Assembly: GCA_947479535.1 (NCBI GenBank)
Contig: CANJZQ010000015.1
Location: 1-48,581 of the forward strand
DNA from: Oligoflexales bacterium
GTDB taxonomy: Bacteria; Bdellovibrionota_B; Oligoflexia; Oligoflexales; RGVZ01
Length of the DNA stretch: 48,581 bases
Reading direction: 5' to 3'
Part shown: positions 24,828 through 33,772 of the stretch, one piece after another
Layout: every line of letters starts with the position of its first letter
Position numbering within the stretch: the first letter of the stretch is position 1
Position numbers and translations under genes: made by a program
Notes under the pieces: generated by a model
Database searches by the model: none
The model's input: the letters and a program-made list of their open reading frames with translations, nothing else
Told to the model about the DNA's origin: nothing

Positions 24828-26504
24828 TTGGTTCCATCTACAATATCCAGGGATCCGATTGACCTGTTGGGATGGCAGCCCCGCCGGATTGTCATCGTTG
24901 ATGATGAAAAGGCGGTTTTGTTTGCGCTCGAACGGGCCTTTCTGGATGCTGGCGTCAAGGATGTCATGACCTTCGAGGATGGCACGTCGGCCTCCCGTAT
25001 CATTGCCAGCGGTGCCGCCGTCGATGCCTTTGTCGTGGATTGGCGTTTGCCCGATCTTGGCGGCCTTGCCCTGATCAATCGAATTCGCGCGCAAGTTGCA
25101 TTCGACCGGACCCCTGTTTTGGTGCTTTCCGGATTTTTGGACAAGAGGGATTTTCGCTTGGCTGCGGAATTCCCGTTGCTGGCGCTGGTTGAAAAGCCCT
25201 CGCATGCCAACTTTGTTTTCAAAAAACTCGGTGAACTTTTTCGGGAGCGGGATTTCTTTGACGCGGAATCCCAAACCATGGCCGCGGAGATACAGAACCT
25301 GGTTCCACGCGCTAATTTTGTCGATAAAGGTTGGGAGGCACTGAGATCAAAACTGCGGCAGGCCCCACGACCAGCTCCAGTTTATTTCATTGCAATGCGA
25401 CTTTTACGCAGTCGTGGCATGGAAAATATGGCCGGTATTTTGCTGCAGGATTTGCTCAACCTCGAGCCTGATTGTGCGCCAGCCTTGATTGAAATGGGGC
25501 GCAAGAAAATTGCTGATGGCAATCTGCCGGCTGCGACAAAGCTCTTGAAGCGTGCAGAAGCCTTGGCGCCAAGAAATTTGGAACGTTTGTGCCTTTTAGG
25601 CGACGTTCAGATTCGGTCACTGCGTGGGTCGGAGGCGCGGGAAACCTTCACCGAGGCCACGGCTGTTGATCCCAATGATGAAAGGGTGATCAGTGGCCTT
25701 CAGATTGCCACCAACATGGAACGCCATCTAGGGGTGCTGGATCCTTCGAAGATGCAAGGTTCCCTTGCTTCGATGCTCAACGCAATTGGCGTGATCATGG
25801 TGCGCGAAGGCAAGATTGAAGATGGCGTCCAGCATTACCAGTCTGCCATTCGTTATGCTGAAAATGATGCGGACTGGATCAAGCTTGGATTCAATCTTGG
25901 GTTGGCATACATGCGATGGCACAAACCCATTGATGCATCGGGTTGGTTCAAGCGGGCATGGGACAGGTCTAAAGGTACCTTCTTCAAGGCGAAGAGGTAC
26001 TTTGATCAATCGCTAATTGAAGCTCAAAAGTTGGGTTTGAAGCCTGAGGATCATTCTGACGAGCATCAAGGATCTGACAGAGCTGACCGGGAAGATGGCT
26101 CTATGGTTTGGGTGAACGGTGATGACTTGAATCGGGTCCGTCCGTCAGAAGAGGTGAGGGCAGTTGAGCAGAATCCTGAAGGCGAACGCGAAAGTGAAAG
26201 GCTGCTGCCGCCCCCTGAGTTTCCTCCTGATCTTTACGCCTGGGATAAAATTCGCAAGGTGCTGCGTACTGGTCAAATTCCAGATCCGGGCTTATTTGAA
26301 AAGGCTGGTGCGTCTGCATTCATGGTTGACCATCAGGCCTATGGCGGGCTCATCGGGGAGCTGAGTGTTTGCATCCTCATACCCAAATCTGTGACTGCCA
26401 GCCAGGTTTCGCACATGGATGAACTAGAGGCCCGGACAGTCGGTGTGAAGGCACTACGCCGTATACGCAAGGTCTGGGCCTTGATGTGGCCTGTCAATGA
26501 TTGA
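24828..26504 (+). CDS. Response-regulator receiver domain with TPR region
   Basis: 558-aa cytoplasmic protein. Residues 20-135 are a CheY-like receiver: acidic pair D25-D26, phosphoacceptor D71 in VVDWRLP, S101 in VLSGF and K123 in VEKP, so it should be phosphorylatable. Residues about 160-400 are helical with TPR-like repeats (for example the segment around LPAATKLLKRAEALAPRN). The C-terminal 150 residues are of unknown type, with an acidic linker. There is no DNA-binding or enzymatic output domain, so output is probably through protein-protein contact. The TTG start has GAGGGG upstream. It lies 12 bases after hutU, with no histidine kinase nearby. Confidence 0.85.
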   Translation: MVPSTISRDPIDLLGWQPRRIVIVDDEKAVLFALERAFLDAGVKDVMTFEDGTSASRIIASGAAVDAFVVDWRLPDLGGLALINRIRAQVAFDRTPVLVLSGFLDKRDFRLAAEFPLLALVEKPSHANFVFKKLGELFRERDFFDAESQTMAAEIQNLVPRANFVDKGWEALRSKLRQAPRPAPVYFIAMRLLRSRGMENMAGILLQDLLNLEPDCAPALIEMGRKKIADGNLPAATKLLKRAEALAPRNLERLCLLGDVQIRSLRGSEARETFTEATAVDPNDERVISGLQIATNMERHLGVLDPSKMQGSLASMLNAIGVIMVREGKIEDGVQHYQSAIRYAENDADWIKLGFNLGLAYMRWHKPIDASGWFKRAWDRSKGTFFKAKRYFDQSLIEAQKLGLKPEDHSDEHQGSDRADREDGSMVWVNGDDLNRVRPSEEVRAVEQNPEGERESERLLPPPEFPPDLYAWDKIRKVLRTGQIPDPGLFEKAGASAFMVDHQAYGGLIGELSVCILIPKSVTASQVSHMDELEARTVGVKALRRIRKVWALMWPVND

Positions 26505-26524
26505 AAAAGAATAAGATAACGAAA

Positions 26525-28858
26525 TTATTTCTTCGCTCTGCCCTTGCGATTCGTCATCAGGAACTTCAAGCTTGCGCGTGCTGCGCGCTCAGAATACCCA
26601 AATCGTTTTTCCAGTTGGGAGAATCCAGTGCGTGCCAGATCGCGCTCCTGATCTGCGAGACTTTTTTCGGAGTCGGTGCCAAGGGCGAGCATCGCCTTTT
26701 GGGCTGAATCGATGACCTTCGCCTTTTCCTCATAGTAGTGCTCGTGGGCCTTGCGCAGAAAGTCCGGGAAGATTCCTGAAATATCGATCTTTGCTGACGG
26801 ATTTTCGATCTTCCAGGCTGCAACCCGGGCAAGCACACTTTCACGATGCTTCTCGACGTTGCCCGTAATCCCGATCACTTTTTCCAGATCCCTCATCAGA
26901 TTTTGATTTGCGGGCTCATAAGACGAGGTTTTTGAGTTGTAGATCTTCTCTTTCTTGATCTCTGCCACGATATTTTCGACGTAACGTTGAAGGAGCTGTT
27001 CGTACTGCTCCTCTTCCACCAGAGTCAAGGATGACAGGAGCTCTGACTCGAAGATGTCAGCAAACTCATCCTGGAGCATTCTCACGAACAAGGGAGCATC
27101 GTGATATTTCCCGCGTGGTTCAAATTGCAAAAAATCATAGACCGAGCGGTCTTTTATGAGCAGATCGAGTTCTCTGAAAATTTCGACCGGGCCGAGCATC
27201 CCATTCTGGGCCGCCTGCCCCGCACGGTAAAGAACCTGCCTGATTTCACGAGGTGAAGCTCCGAAGCGCCCTTCGTAGACGACAGAACCAACTGATTCAG
27301 AAATAATTTGGTTCCGCAGTTCTTGGATTTGATGGCTTTCTGACGATTTCAGTCCCCGCAGTTCTTGTCCCTCATAAAGACGTATCTTGTTGCGCGGATC
27401 AAGCTTGACGATGGCACCGCGCATGGGTGCGTCATAACCCTCTGGGTCAGGTTGCTTCAGACGCGTCATCACAGCCCAAAGGCTGAGAAGATCAAGTGTG
27501 TGTGGAAGAATCTCGTGGGACTTTGCCAGAGCGGCTCGATCCGTCTCATAAATTTTGACTTCAAGTGACGGACGCAGAAGGTACGGAACCTTGATGAATT
27601 CAAACCGCCCTCGGAACGAGCTGAAGTCAGGAATGGTCTTGAATGCATCCAGATGTTTTTCGTTGCTCGTGGCCAGAAAAACAACGTCAATCAGCGAGGT
27701 TGCCGATGGCAGTGACACCATGCCGCGCTCAATCGTCGAAAGAAGGTATTTGAAGGTTTCTACGGGACGTTTAAGCAAATCGGAGAACTCAAGGATTCCG
27801 CGGTTGGCTTCAACCAGTTCACCCTGCGCTTCATAAAACCGGATATTCTGGAGGATGCTTGGCAGGTTCGCGAGGTTCTTGTCCATCGTGAGTTGCTTTT
27901 CCTGGGCATCAATCGACATCTGGGGCTCGACGGTCGACATTCCCACGCGGTATTGACGCGAGTAAAAGAAGCGCTCGATCTGGACATGACGGAGGACTTT
28001 TCCTGCATCTCCGTCAAAAGCATTCAGCAAGTTTTCGTATATTTGCTGATTTTTTTTCGACAAACCTCCCAAGAGAATATTCGGAGGCAGCTCGATGTCA
28101 TCCGGGGAGCGTGATTCCTGCTGGGCGATCCAATTACGGAGCCAGATTTCCCGTGTGGGCATTGGAATAAGGTAAATCGGATTTTCCTTGAACTCGGAGA
28201 CGATTTTAGAAGCTATTTCCGATTCGTCAAGAAGTGCATAGGAGGACGGCCCGGAATCCTGAGGGGATGATTTTCCAAAACCGATTGGACCTGATTCCCC
28301 ACGAATTTTTGAGGTTGTCGATTTATCGGTGGGGAAGACCCAATTGAAGCGATAAACAGCCCCAGCATCCTCTTCGCTGTACATTTGCATGGCGTGGGCA
28401 ATGGCTTCAATTGTAGAGGTTTTTGCCGATCCGTTCGGTCCGTGCAGCATGATCAATTTATTTGAAACACCCTGACGCACAAACGCCTGGATGATATTAT
28501 AAAAATCACGTTGGACCGACTCCCCCCCGATGATGGGAATTTGGCGGTCCGTACCGATATCGAAAATTTTGAAGCGTTCTGCCCCCTGAAGGTGGGCAGG
28601 TGTGCTCCTTCCGGTGTCACCTTTTGAGTCTGACTTTCCAAAATGGTCGAAAACATCGCGAAGGTAGCTCGAGCTGTTCCGGATCATCGGACGTGGATTC
28701 TTTTGGACGATCGTCAAGAAGTCCGCGAAACTCAGCAGGGTTTTTCGTTGTTTGAATAGGGACTTGCTCGCGTCCGTGAATCCGGTGAGCAGGGTCTCGA
28801 CCCCGGCATTGGAGCCCGAAGTGTATGGATCCGTCGGCCGGTTTTCATTAGGTGCCAT
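26525..28858 (-). CDS. prkA: PrkA-family serine protein kinase with AAA domain
   Basis: 777-aa protein of the PrkA/YeaG family, linked to stress and starvation responses and, in Bacillus, sporulation. The family core has an AAA module with Walker A GPNGSAKT (140-147), an FLATSNE segment in the sensor region with an EFSDLLKRP segment before it, and a C-terminal helical kinase-like domain. It is about 130 aa longer than E. coli YeaG (about 644), mainly at the N-terminus (first 95 residues, low similarity). The ATG at 28858 has GGAGGG eight bases upstream. The usual partners yeaH and spoVR/ycgB are absent here. It is divergent from phoH and converges on the receiver-TPR gene. Confidence 0.9.
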   Translation of the reverse strand: MAPNENRPTDPYTSGSNAGVETLLTGFTDASKSLFKQRKTLLSFADFLTIVQKNPRPMIRNSSSYLRDVFDHFGKSDSKGDTGRSTPAHLQGAERFKIFDIGTDRQIPIIGGESVQRDFYNIIQAFVRQGVSNKLIMLHGPNGSAKTSTIEAIAHAMQMYSEEDAGAVYRFNWVFPTDKSTTSKIRGESGPIGFGKSSPQDSGPSSYALLDESEIASKIVSEFKENPIYLIPMPTREIWLRNWIAQQESRSPDDIELPPNILLGGLSKKNQQIYENLLNAFDGDAGKVLRHVQIERFFYSRQYRVGMSTVEPQMSIDAQEKQLTMDKNLANLPSILQNIRFYEAQGELVEANRGILEFSDLLKRPVETFKYLLSTIERGMVSLPSATSLIDVVFLATSNEKHLDAFKTIPDFSSFRGRFEFIKVPYLLRPSLEVKIYETDRAALAKSHEILPHTLDLLSLWAVMTRLKQPDPEGYDAPMRGAIVKLDPRNKIRLYEGQELRGLKSSESHQIQELRNQIISESVGSVVYEGRFGASPREIRQVLYRAGQAAQNGMLGPVEIFRELDLLIKDRSVYDFLQFEPRGKYHDAPLFVRMLQDEFADIFESELLSSLTLVEEEQYEQLLQRYVENIVAEIKKEKIYNSKTSSYEPANQNLMRDLEKVIGITGNVEKHRESVLARVAAWKIENPSAKIDISGIFPDFLRKAHEHYYEEKAKVIDSAQKAMLALGTDSEKSLADQERDLARTGFSQLEKRFGYSERAARASLKFLMTNRKGRAKK

Positions 28859-29010
28859 TTTGCGACCCTCCCCCACTATAAAGATATCGGAACGGGGGGG
28901 CGGTGTCATCACAACGGCCAAAGTTGGGATTGCATCAGGCTGCCATGACAGGGGTCAGTGAACTGTGTTACCGTTTTACCAAGTCAGCCCTCTTACCCAA
29001 GGCGAGGTTT

Positions 29011-30342
29011 ATGAAAAAAGTTTTTATCCTTGATACGAACATTCTTCTGAACAACCCCGACAGTATTTTCAAGTTCGATGACAACGATGTGGTCATTCCA
29101 ATCTCGGTCATTGAGGAAGTTGATACTTTCAAAAAAGATTTGAGTGAAACGGGCCGAAATGCCCGCGAGGTGTCCCGGATTCTGGATCGTTTGCGCGAAA
29201 AGGGCACGCTGTCATCCGGGATTCGCCTGTTCGATGACAAAGAAGAATCAGGCAGCCTCTTCGTATACCTCGGTCACAACATGAACGTCCTTCCTGATGT
29301 CCTGGCCGACAACACGGACAATCATATTTTGTCGATTGCCCTGACGTTGCAAAAACAATTTGGCGACGGGCGCAAGGTCAGCATCATCACGAAGGACTCA
29401 AATCTTCGGATCAAGGCGGACGCATTTGGAATCGCCGCAGAGGATTTTGAGGCGGATAAAGTTGATATTTCGCACCTCTATTCGGGCTACCGGAATGTCA
29501 AGGCTTCTTCCCAAGCGATCAACGACTTGTACAACCGGCGAGAGATGAAATCCCCTGTTCCTGACCTTTATCCAAATGAGTTTGTTATTTTGGAAGATCA
29601 GGATGACTCCAATCAGTTTGTCTATGGGATGTACGACCCCCAGGGTGAAGTGGTCAGGATGCTTGAGCCCCATTCTGAAGGTGTATGGGGCATTTATCCC
29701 AGAAACCTGGAACAGACTTTTGCCCTTGAGGCCCTTCTTGATGACAACATCAAGCTGGTGACCCTCAGTGGTGGTGCTGGAACAGGCAAGACGCTAATGG
29801 CAATCGCAGCCGGCCTGGCCAAAACAACGGACGAGGACGAGTACCACAAGCTTCTAGTGGCGCGACCGATCTTTCCTTTGGGTAAAGACCTTGGGTTTCT
29901 TCCTGGGGACTTGGACGAGAAACTCAACCCCTGGATGCAGCCAATTTTTGACAATCTTGAATTGTTGCTCAGTGGTGGTGCTGGCGGCAGGCACAAGCGC
30001 TTTGGCAAAGGCTACCAGGAGTTGATCAATCAGGGGATGCTTGCCGTTGAACCGTTGACCTATATCCGCGGGCGTTCATTGCCAAACCAGTATTTCATCG
30101 TGGACGAGGCGCAAAATTTGACGCCTCATGAAATCAAAACGATTCTGACCCGCGCAGGCGAAGGTACAAAGATCGTTCTGACGGGCGACCCGTACCAGAT
30201 CGACAATCCTTATATTGATTCAGAGAACAATGGTCTGACCTATGTGATTGAGCGGTTCCGCAGCGCCAAGATCGCAGCCCACATCACCCTGAAGCGCGGT
30301 GAGAGAAGTGAGTTGGCAACCCTGGCGGCATCGTTGCTTTAG
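29011..30342 (+). CDS. PIN-domain/PhoH-family ATPase (YlaK type)
   Basis: 443-aa fusion of an N-terminal PIN RNase domain and a C-terminal PhoH RNA-helicase-like ATPase, known in actinobacteria as PhoH2. PIN acidic residues are D8 in FILDTNILL, E35/E36, D103 in NTDNHIL and D129 in ITKDSN. The PhoH part has Walker A GGAGTGKT (254-261) and Walker B FIVDEAQN (362-369) followed by TGDPYQID. Such proteins unwind and cleave RNA. The ATG at 29011 was chosen over a longer open frame because the PIN fold begins there. It is divergent from prkA over 152 bases and converges on the peroxiredoxin gene. Confidence 0.93.
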   Translation: MKKVFILDTNILLNNPDSIFKFDDNDVVIPISVIEEVDTFKKDLSETGRNAREVSRILDRLREKGTLSSGIRLFDDKEESGSLFVYLGHNMNVLPDVLADNTDNHILSIALTLQKQFGDGRKVSIITKDSNLRIKADAFGIAAEDFEADKVDISHLYSGYRNVKASSQAINDLYNRREMKSPVPDLYPNEFVILEDQDDSNQFVYGMYDPQGEVVRMLEPHSEGVWGIYPRNLEQTFALEALLDDNIKLVTLSGGAGTGKTLMAIAAGLAKTTDEDEYHKLLVARPIFPLGKDLGFLPGDLDEKLNPWMQPIFDNLELLLSGGAGGRHKRFGKGYQELINQGMLAVEPLTYIRGRSLPNQYFIVDEAQNLTPHEIKTILTRAGEGTKIVLTGDPYQIDNPYIDSENNGLTYVIERFRSAKIAAHITLKRGERSELATLAASLL

Positions 30343-30348
30343 TAGGTC

Positions 30349-30927
30349 TTATAGTCGGGTGATGGCCGCCAGGACTTCGTCCGTGTGGCCATCGACCTTG
30401 ACCTTGGGCCACACCGCAGCAATTTTGCCCGACTTGTCGATCAGGAAAGTTGCGCGTTGAATTCCCATATAGGTCCGGCCGTACATACTTTTCTCGACCC
30501 AGACGCCGTATTTTTTTGCGACAATGTTCTGTTCATCCGAGGCCAATGGAAACGGAAGGCTGTACTTCTCGATGAAGCGATCATGTTTTTTAACCGGGTC
30601 CGGGCTGATGCCTATGATGATCGTACCGGTTTTTAAAATCCGCTCGTAATGGTCACGAAAAGAGCAAGCTTCCGTCGTGCAGCCTGGAGTGTCATCCTTC
30701 GGATAAAAATACAAGACGACGTTCTTTTTTCCCCGGTAGGAAGCCAGATCGATTTCACCCAGCAAAGAGGCGGGGAGTGTAAATTCCGGCGCAGAAGCGC
30801 CGGAATTTGGGATGGCTCCAGCTGGTGATGATTTTTTAACCGGAGTCGCGGCTTTCACAGGTTTTTTTGACGGCTTTTTCACCGTTTTTTTAACGGCTTT
30901 TTTTTTAACAGATTTTTTTTTAACCAT
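30349..30927 (-). CDS. bcp: Bcp/PrxQ-type peroxiredoxin with lysine-rich N-terminal tail
   Basis: Thiol peroxidase reducing H2O2 and organic peroxides. The peroxiredoxin domain (about 45-192) has peroxidatic C83 in DTPGCTTEAC and resolving C88 five residues on, the Bcp/PrxQ arrangement. Residues 1-35 are a basic tail of repeated KKK, VKK and KKP motifs, absent from typical Bcp (about 155 aa) and resembling histone-H1-like tails. The ATG at 30927 is preceded by a purine-rich GGAAG stretch; an upstream TTG frame is possible. It lies 46 bases after yceI on the same strand, fitting an oxidative-stress pair. Confidence 0.9.
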   Translation of the reverse strand: MVKKKSVKKKAVKKTVKKPSKKPVKAATPVKKSSPAGAIPNSGASAPEFTLPASLLGEIDLASYRGKKNVVLYFYPKDDTPGCTTEACSFRDHYERILKTGTIIIGISPDPVKKHDRFIEKYSLPFPLASDEQNIVAKKYGVWVEKSMYGRTYMGIQRATFLIDKSGKIAAVWPKVKVDGHTDEVLAAITRL

Positions 30928-30973
30928 TTCTTCCTGCTCCCGCTCTTGCTTCCGGTTAAAGTGCAAACCCGCT

Positions 30974-31612
30974 TTAGTGAGCAGGCTTCTTTTCTACCGG
31001 CTGCTGAAGTTCCAGTTCAATTTCGATTTTAACGTCTTCACCGACGACGACTCCGCCAGTTTCGAGTGCCTTGTTCCAGGTCAGGCCGAAGTCCTTGCGG
31101 TTGATCTTGGTTGAGGCGCTGAGTCCGCGCTTCATGTTGCCCCATGGATCCTTGAATCCTGCGGTTGGTCCTGTGACATCCAGGGTGACTGGCTTTGAGA
31201 TGTCGCGAATCGTCAGGTCACCAGACACTTTTAATTGATCCTTGCCAACTTTGACGATTTTTTTAGACACAAACTTGATAACGGGGAACTTGGTGGCGTC
31301 AAAAAAATCAGGGCTGCGAAGGTGCTCATCGCGTTTTGTGTTGTTGGTGTTGATTGTCTTCAGGTCGAGCGTGGCTTCAACGGTCGACTTGGTGATGTCC
31401 TTTTCGTTCAAGTCGATCTTGGCATCAACTCCTGTGATATCGCCAGTGACGTTGCTGATCATCATGTGCTTGATTTTGAAATGTGCGGACGAGTGGGCCT
31501 GATCCGTCACCCACACGGCAGACAAAGCCTGTGTTGAGGACGCTACAAACGCGATGATTCCCACTAAGGCGTTGTTCGCGGCGTTCGCCTTGGAAAAATT
31601 CTTGAAAATCAT
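30974..31612 (-). CDS. YceI-family periplasmic lipid-binding protein
   Basis: 212 aa with a signal peptide (hydrophobic core and ALSA, cleavage near residue 31) and the YceI lipocalin-like fold, which binds isoprenoid or fatty chains in the periplasm. Typical stretches are AHSSAHFKIKHMMISNVTG, RDEHLRSPDFFDATKFP, VSGDLTIRDISKPVTLDV and INRKDFGLTWN. The ATG at 31612 has AGGAG seven bases upstream. It is probably cotranscribed with the peroxiredoxin. Related proteins are induced by base or osmotic stress. Confidence 0.93.
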   Translation of the reverse strand: MIFKNFSKANAANNALVGIIAFVASSTQALSAVWVTDQAHSSAHFKIKHMMISNVTGDITGVDAKIDLNEKDITKSTVEATLDLKTINTNNTKRDEHLRSPDFFDATKFPVIKFVSKKIVKVGKDQLKVSGDLTIRDISKPVTLDVTGPTAGFKDPWGNMKRGLSASTKINRKDFGLTWNKALETGGVVVGEDVKIEIELELQQPVEKKPAH

Positions 31613-31692
31613 TTCGGACTCCTCATTTGTTTTTTTTTGATGCCCCCTCCGGGATCGAAGGGTGTTCAAAAAGCTTACGGCAGGAGCAGGTC

Positions 31693-32940
31693 TCAGGGCA
31701 AAGATTTCGTCAAAACTTTTTTGCCCGTCCACTCGGACAGGAACTGTGAGGGGTCTTGCCTGGTGATTTCCCTCAGGCGTTCCAGAAGTGCGTCATTTAC
31801 CCGGCGCTTTCTGCTGAACCACAAGAGTGCCATTGCCTTGTCGGCTGGGATGTACTCCCTCCACTCGTAATCGTGGGAATTACGACGGGCACGAAATTCG
31901 ACCATGTGGGTGCAGTCGCTGAATGCTTTGCCTTCATCATCCTCTTTGGGGTTTGGCAGGATTTTCGCCCTGGGGCTGAAGGAAACGGAGCCCACGGGGA
32001 GCGCCCAAAGGTTTTTGTGCAGGGCTTTTAATCCCCGCCAAATATCCCGTGGTGGTGATGTGTCGCCGCTTTCAAAATATTCTGCATCGATTTCTGAGCG
32101 GTATTTTTTTGGCACGATCCGGACGGAAGCGCGGTCAAACTTGTGTGCCTCCAGGATGTCGATGGTGTTTGCGATTTTCCAAAGTTCGTCACGATGTTTT
32201 CTGACCAAATCTCCGCAAGCCTTGAGAAGTTCTATTTCGCGGCCATGAAACTTGCCCCACACAACTTTCAGAGCTGCTGGTGTCCATGCACCGGTTTCTG
32301 GGTCTGAAACCTTTTCGATTTTTTTCGAAAGCGAGTTGAGGCGTTTCATATAGGCTTTAACATCAAAGCCCAATTGATTCAGGGCCCATTGCCCAAGGGC
32401 CATCTCGACCTGTTGGGCCACGGTTTGCACGCTGGACCAAAAGCGGTCGCCCTTGTCGCCGTGGTCGTGCTGGCAAAAGAAAGTGGAACAAACCGAATTC
32501 CGGAAAGCGTATAGATTGCAGAGTCCTGATTTTTGTTCGAGGAACGGGCAAAGCACCTTTTCGCTTCGGCCAAAACGGTCCTCACCAGTGTCTGTTAGAT
32601 AGTGTGCCCACTGGTTTGGTGAAGAGATCATGCCCTCGGGCAAAAGAAATCCATCGCGGACAAGACGTTTTATTATTTTTTCTGATGCTGGTTCACTCAG
32701 CGCAAGGCCCAGGAGAAAATTAGGAACTCGCGGATGGTAGGTGCAGCAACGGTAATCGGGACGCCAGCCCTCGAAGCGGGCTCGTGGGCAATTTAGGCAG
32801 GTGGCACGCCGTTCCTGGGGAAGCGTCATTTCAGTCAAAGCCACAGGAAGCATGTAACGCCAAATCCCCGGAACCCAATGGTCACCTATTTTGAAGGCTT
32901 GTTCGATTGGATCTGGGGTTGTCAGGGTGGTCTTCGGCAT
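31693..32940 (-). CDS. Protein with YkgJ-like cysteine cluster
   Basis: 415-aa soluble protein. The N-terminal 160 residues hold eight cysteines in the order C48-x2-C51, C65-C66, C131, C141, C151 and C156; the part LCPFLEQKSGLCNLYAFRNS followed by VCSTFFC matches the C-FL-C-IY-R-C-F-C spacing of the YkgJ/FliB zinc- or iron-binding family. The rest (160-415) has charged helices and an FRARRNSHDYEW stretch and is not recognised. It is divergent from infC across 183 bases. Metal binding is likely; function unknown. Confidence 0.6.
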   Translation of the reverse strand: MPKTTLTTPDPIEQAFKIGDHWVPGIWRYMLPVALTEMTLPQERRATCLNCPRARFEGWRPDYRCCTYHPRVPNFLLGLALSEPASEKIIKRLVRDGFLLPEGMISSPNQWAHYLTDTGEDRFGRSEKVLCPFLEQKSGLCNLYAFRNSVCSTFFCQHDHGDKGDRFWSSVQTVAQQVEMALGQWALNQLGFDVKAYMKRLNSLSKKIEKVSDPETGAWTPAALKVVWGKFHGREIELLKACGDLVRKHRDELWKIANTIDILEAHKFDRASVRIVPKKYRSEIDAEYFESGDTSPPRDIWRGLKALHKNLWALPVGSVSFSPRAKILPNPKEDDEGKAFSDCTHMVEFRARRNSHDYEWREYIPADKAMALLWFSRKRRVNDALLERLREITRQDPSQFLSEWTGKKVLTKSLP

Positions 32941-32988
32941 TAGTAACCATCTGTAATTGTTTGTTTATCTTGGATTTTCGGGGTTTGA

Positions 32989-32998
32989 CCCCCGGGGG
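32989..32998. repeat. GC palindrome between divergent genes
   Basis: The sequence CCCCCGGGGG is a perfect 10-bp palindrome, with another GGGG block a few bases to the left that can also pair with the C run. It lies between the divergent starts at 32940 and 33124, upstream of the infC promoter candidate. Confidence 0.5.
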
Positions 32999-33020
32999 AT
33001 CTTTATTCAAGGCCTCAATC

Positions 33021-33050
33021 TTGCTGGAAAATTCTGCTAATTTGTATAAG
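33021..33050 (+). promoter_or_regulatory. Candidate sigma-70 promoter of infC
   Basis: TTGCTG (33021-33026), an 18-base spacer and TATAAG (33045-33050) match the -35 and -10 consensus well. Transcription would begin near 33057, giving a leader of about 67 bases before infC. Confidence 0.55.
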
Positions 33051-33123
33051 AAAGTGATGTCGAACGGAAAATCCGACAACGCAAAGTGCCTGCTGTAAAA
33101 CCTGTCGAAAGGACAAACCGCTT

Positions 33124-33603
33124 TTGGAAGTCATAAATCGCACCAACTCCCGTCAGTACCCTCAAGTCCGCCTGGTTGGCGAAGAAGTAAACGAAATCGT
33201 TCCCGTGTCGGAAGCCCTGCGTCGTGCAGAGGAAGAGGGCCTTGACCTTTGCCTCGTCAGCGACAAGTCGACCCCACCGGTTGTTCGTCTACAAGACTTC
33301 AAGAAGCTCCTTTACGAGCAGAAAAAAGCAAAGTCCAAGCAGCAGAAGAGCTCGGAGCTGAAAGAAATCCAGCTCAAGATCAACATCAGTGACCACGACC
33401 TGCAAACTAAAATTGGCAACATCACAAAGTTCCTCGAACGCGGAGACAAGGTGAAGGTCATCGTCCGCCTTCGTGGCCGCGAACGCGAGTCACCAGAACG
33501 GGCCCGTGCCCTTCTTGAGCGCGTCACCAGTGTTGTGAAGTGCAAGGTTTCCATGGTTCCTGGCCCCATCACGATCGCCCTTTTGGAACCAGTCAAGGCC
33601 TGA
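33124..33603 (+). CDS. infC: Translation initiation factor IF-3
   Basis: 159-aa factor that binds the 30S subunit and enforces correct start-codon selection. The N-terminal domain has PQVRLVGEEVNEIVPVSEAL and STPPVVRLQDFKKLLYEQKK; the C-terminal domain has EIQLKINISDHDLQTKIGN and RLRGRE. It is somewhat shorter than E. coli IF-3 (180 aa), mainly at the N-terminus. No ATG fits: the best start is TTG 33124, with AAAGGA about ten bases upstream. Non-ATG starts on infC are known to allow autoregulation. The usual neighbours thrS, rpmI and rplT are absent; the gene has its own promoter and terminator. Confidence 0.93.
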   Translation: MEVINRTNSRQYPQVRLVGEEVNEIVPVSEALRRAEEEGLDLCLVSDKSTPPVVRLQDFKKLLYEQKKAKSKQQKSSELKEIQLKINISDHDLQTKIGNITKFLERGDKVKVIVRLRGRERESPERARALLERVTSVVKCKVSMVPGPITIALLEPVKA

Positions 33604-33680
33604 GCGCCTTGACCGGTCCCAAAAAATCGTTTCTAATTGAATACAGCCATTCCCTAACAGTTGAAAAAACAGGCTTTTAG

Positions 33681-33704
33681 CGCGGCATGAGGCCGCGTTT
33701 CTTT
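33681..33704 (+). terminator. Intrinsic terminator of infC
   Basis: CGCGGC (33681-33686) pairs perfectly with GCCGCG (33692-33697) around loop ATGAG, followed by TTTCTTT. It lies 77 bases after the infC stop, isolating infC as a single-gene transcript. Confidence 0.8.
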
Positions 33705-33772
33705 GGTGCCCTTATGGTTCTGTACAATGCGGATCCTTTGGGCTTTGGCGTATGACACGGAGGTTAGCCGAT

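Noticed and set aside
30890-30927. Poly-A/T runs in the peroxiredoxin N-terminus as a sign of a frameshift
   Set aside because: The frame continues smoothly through the lysine codons into an intact peroxiredoxin domain, and the tail composition is self-consistent.
33057-33098. A 13-codon leader reading frame before infC
   Set aside because: Its ATG would fall at or beside the predicted transcription start and has no ribosome site; it is most likely chance.
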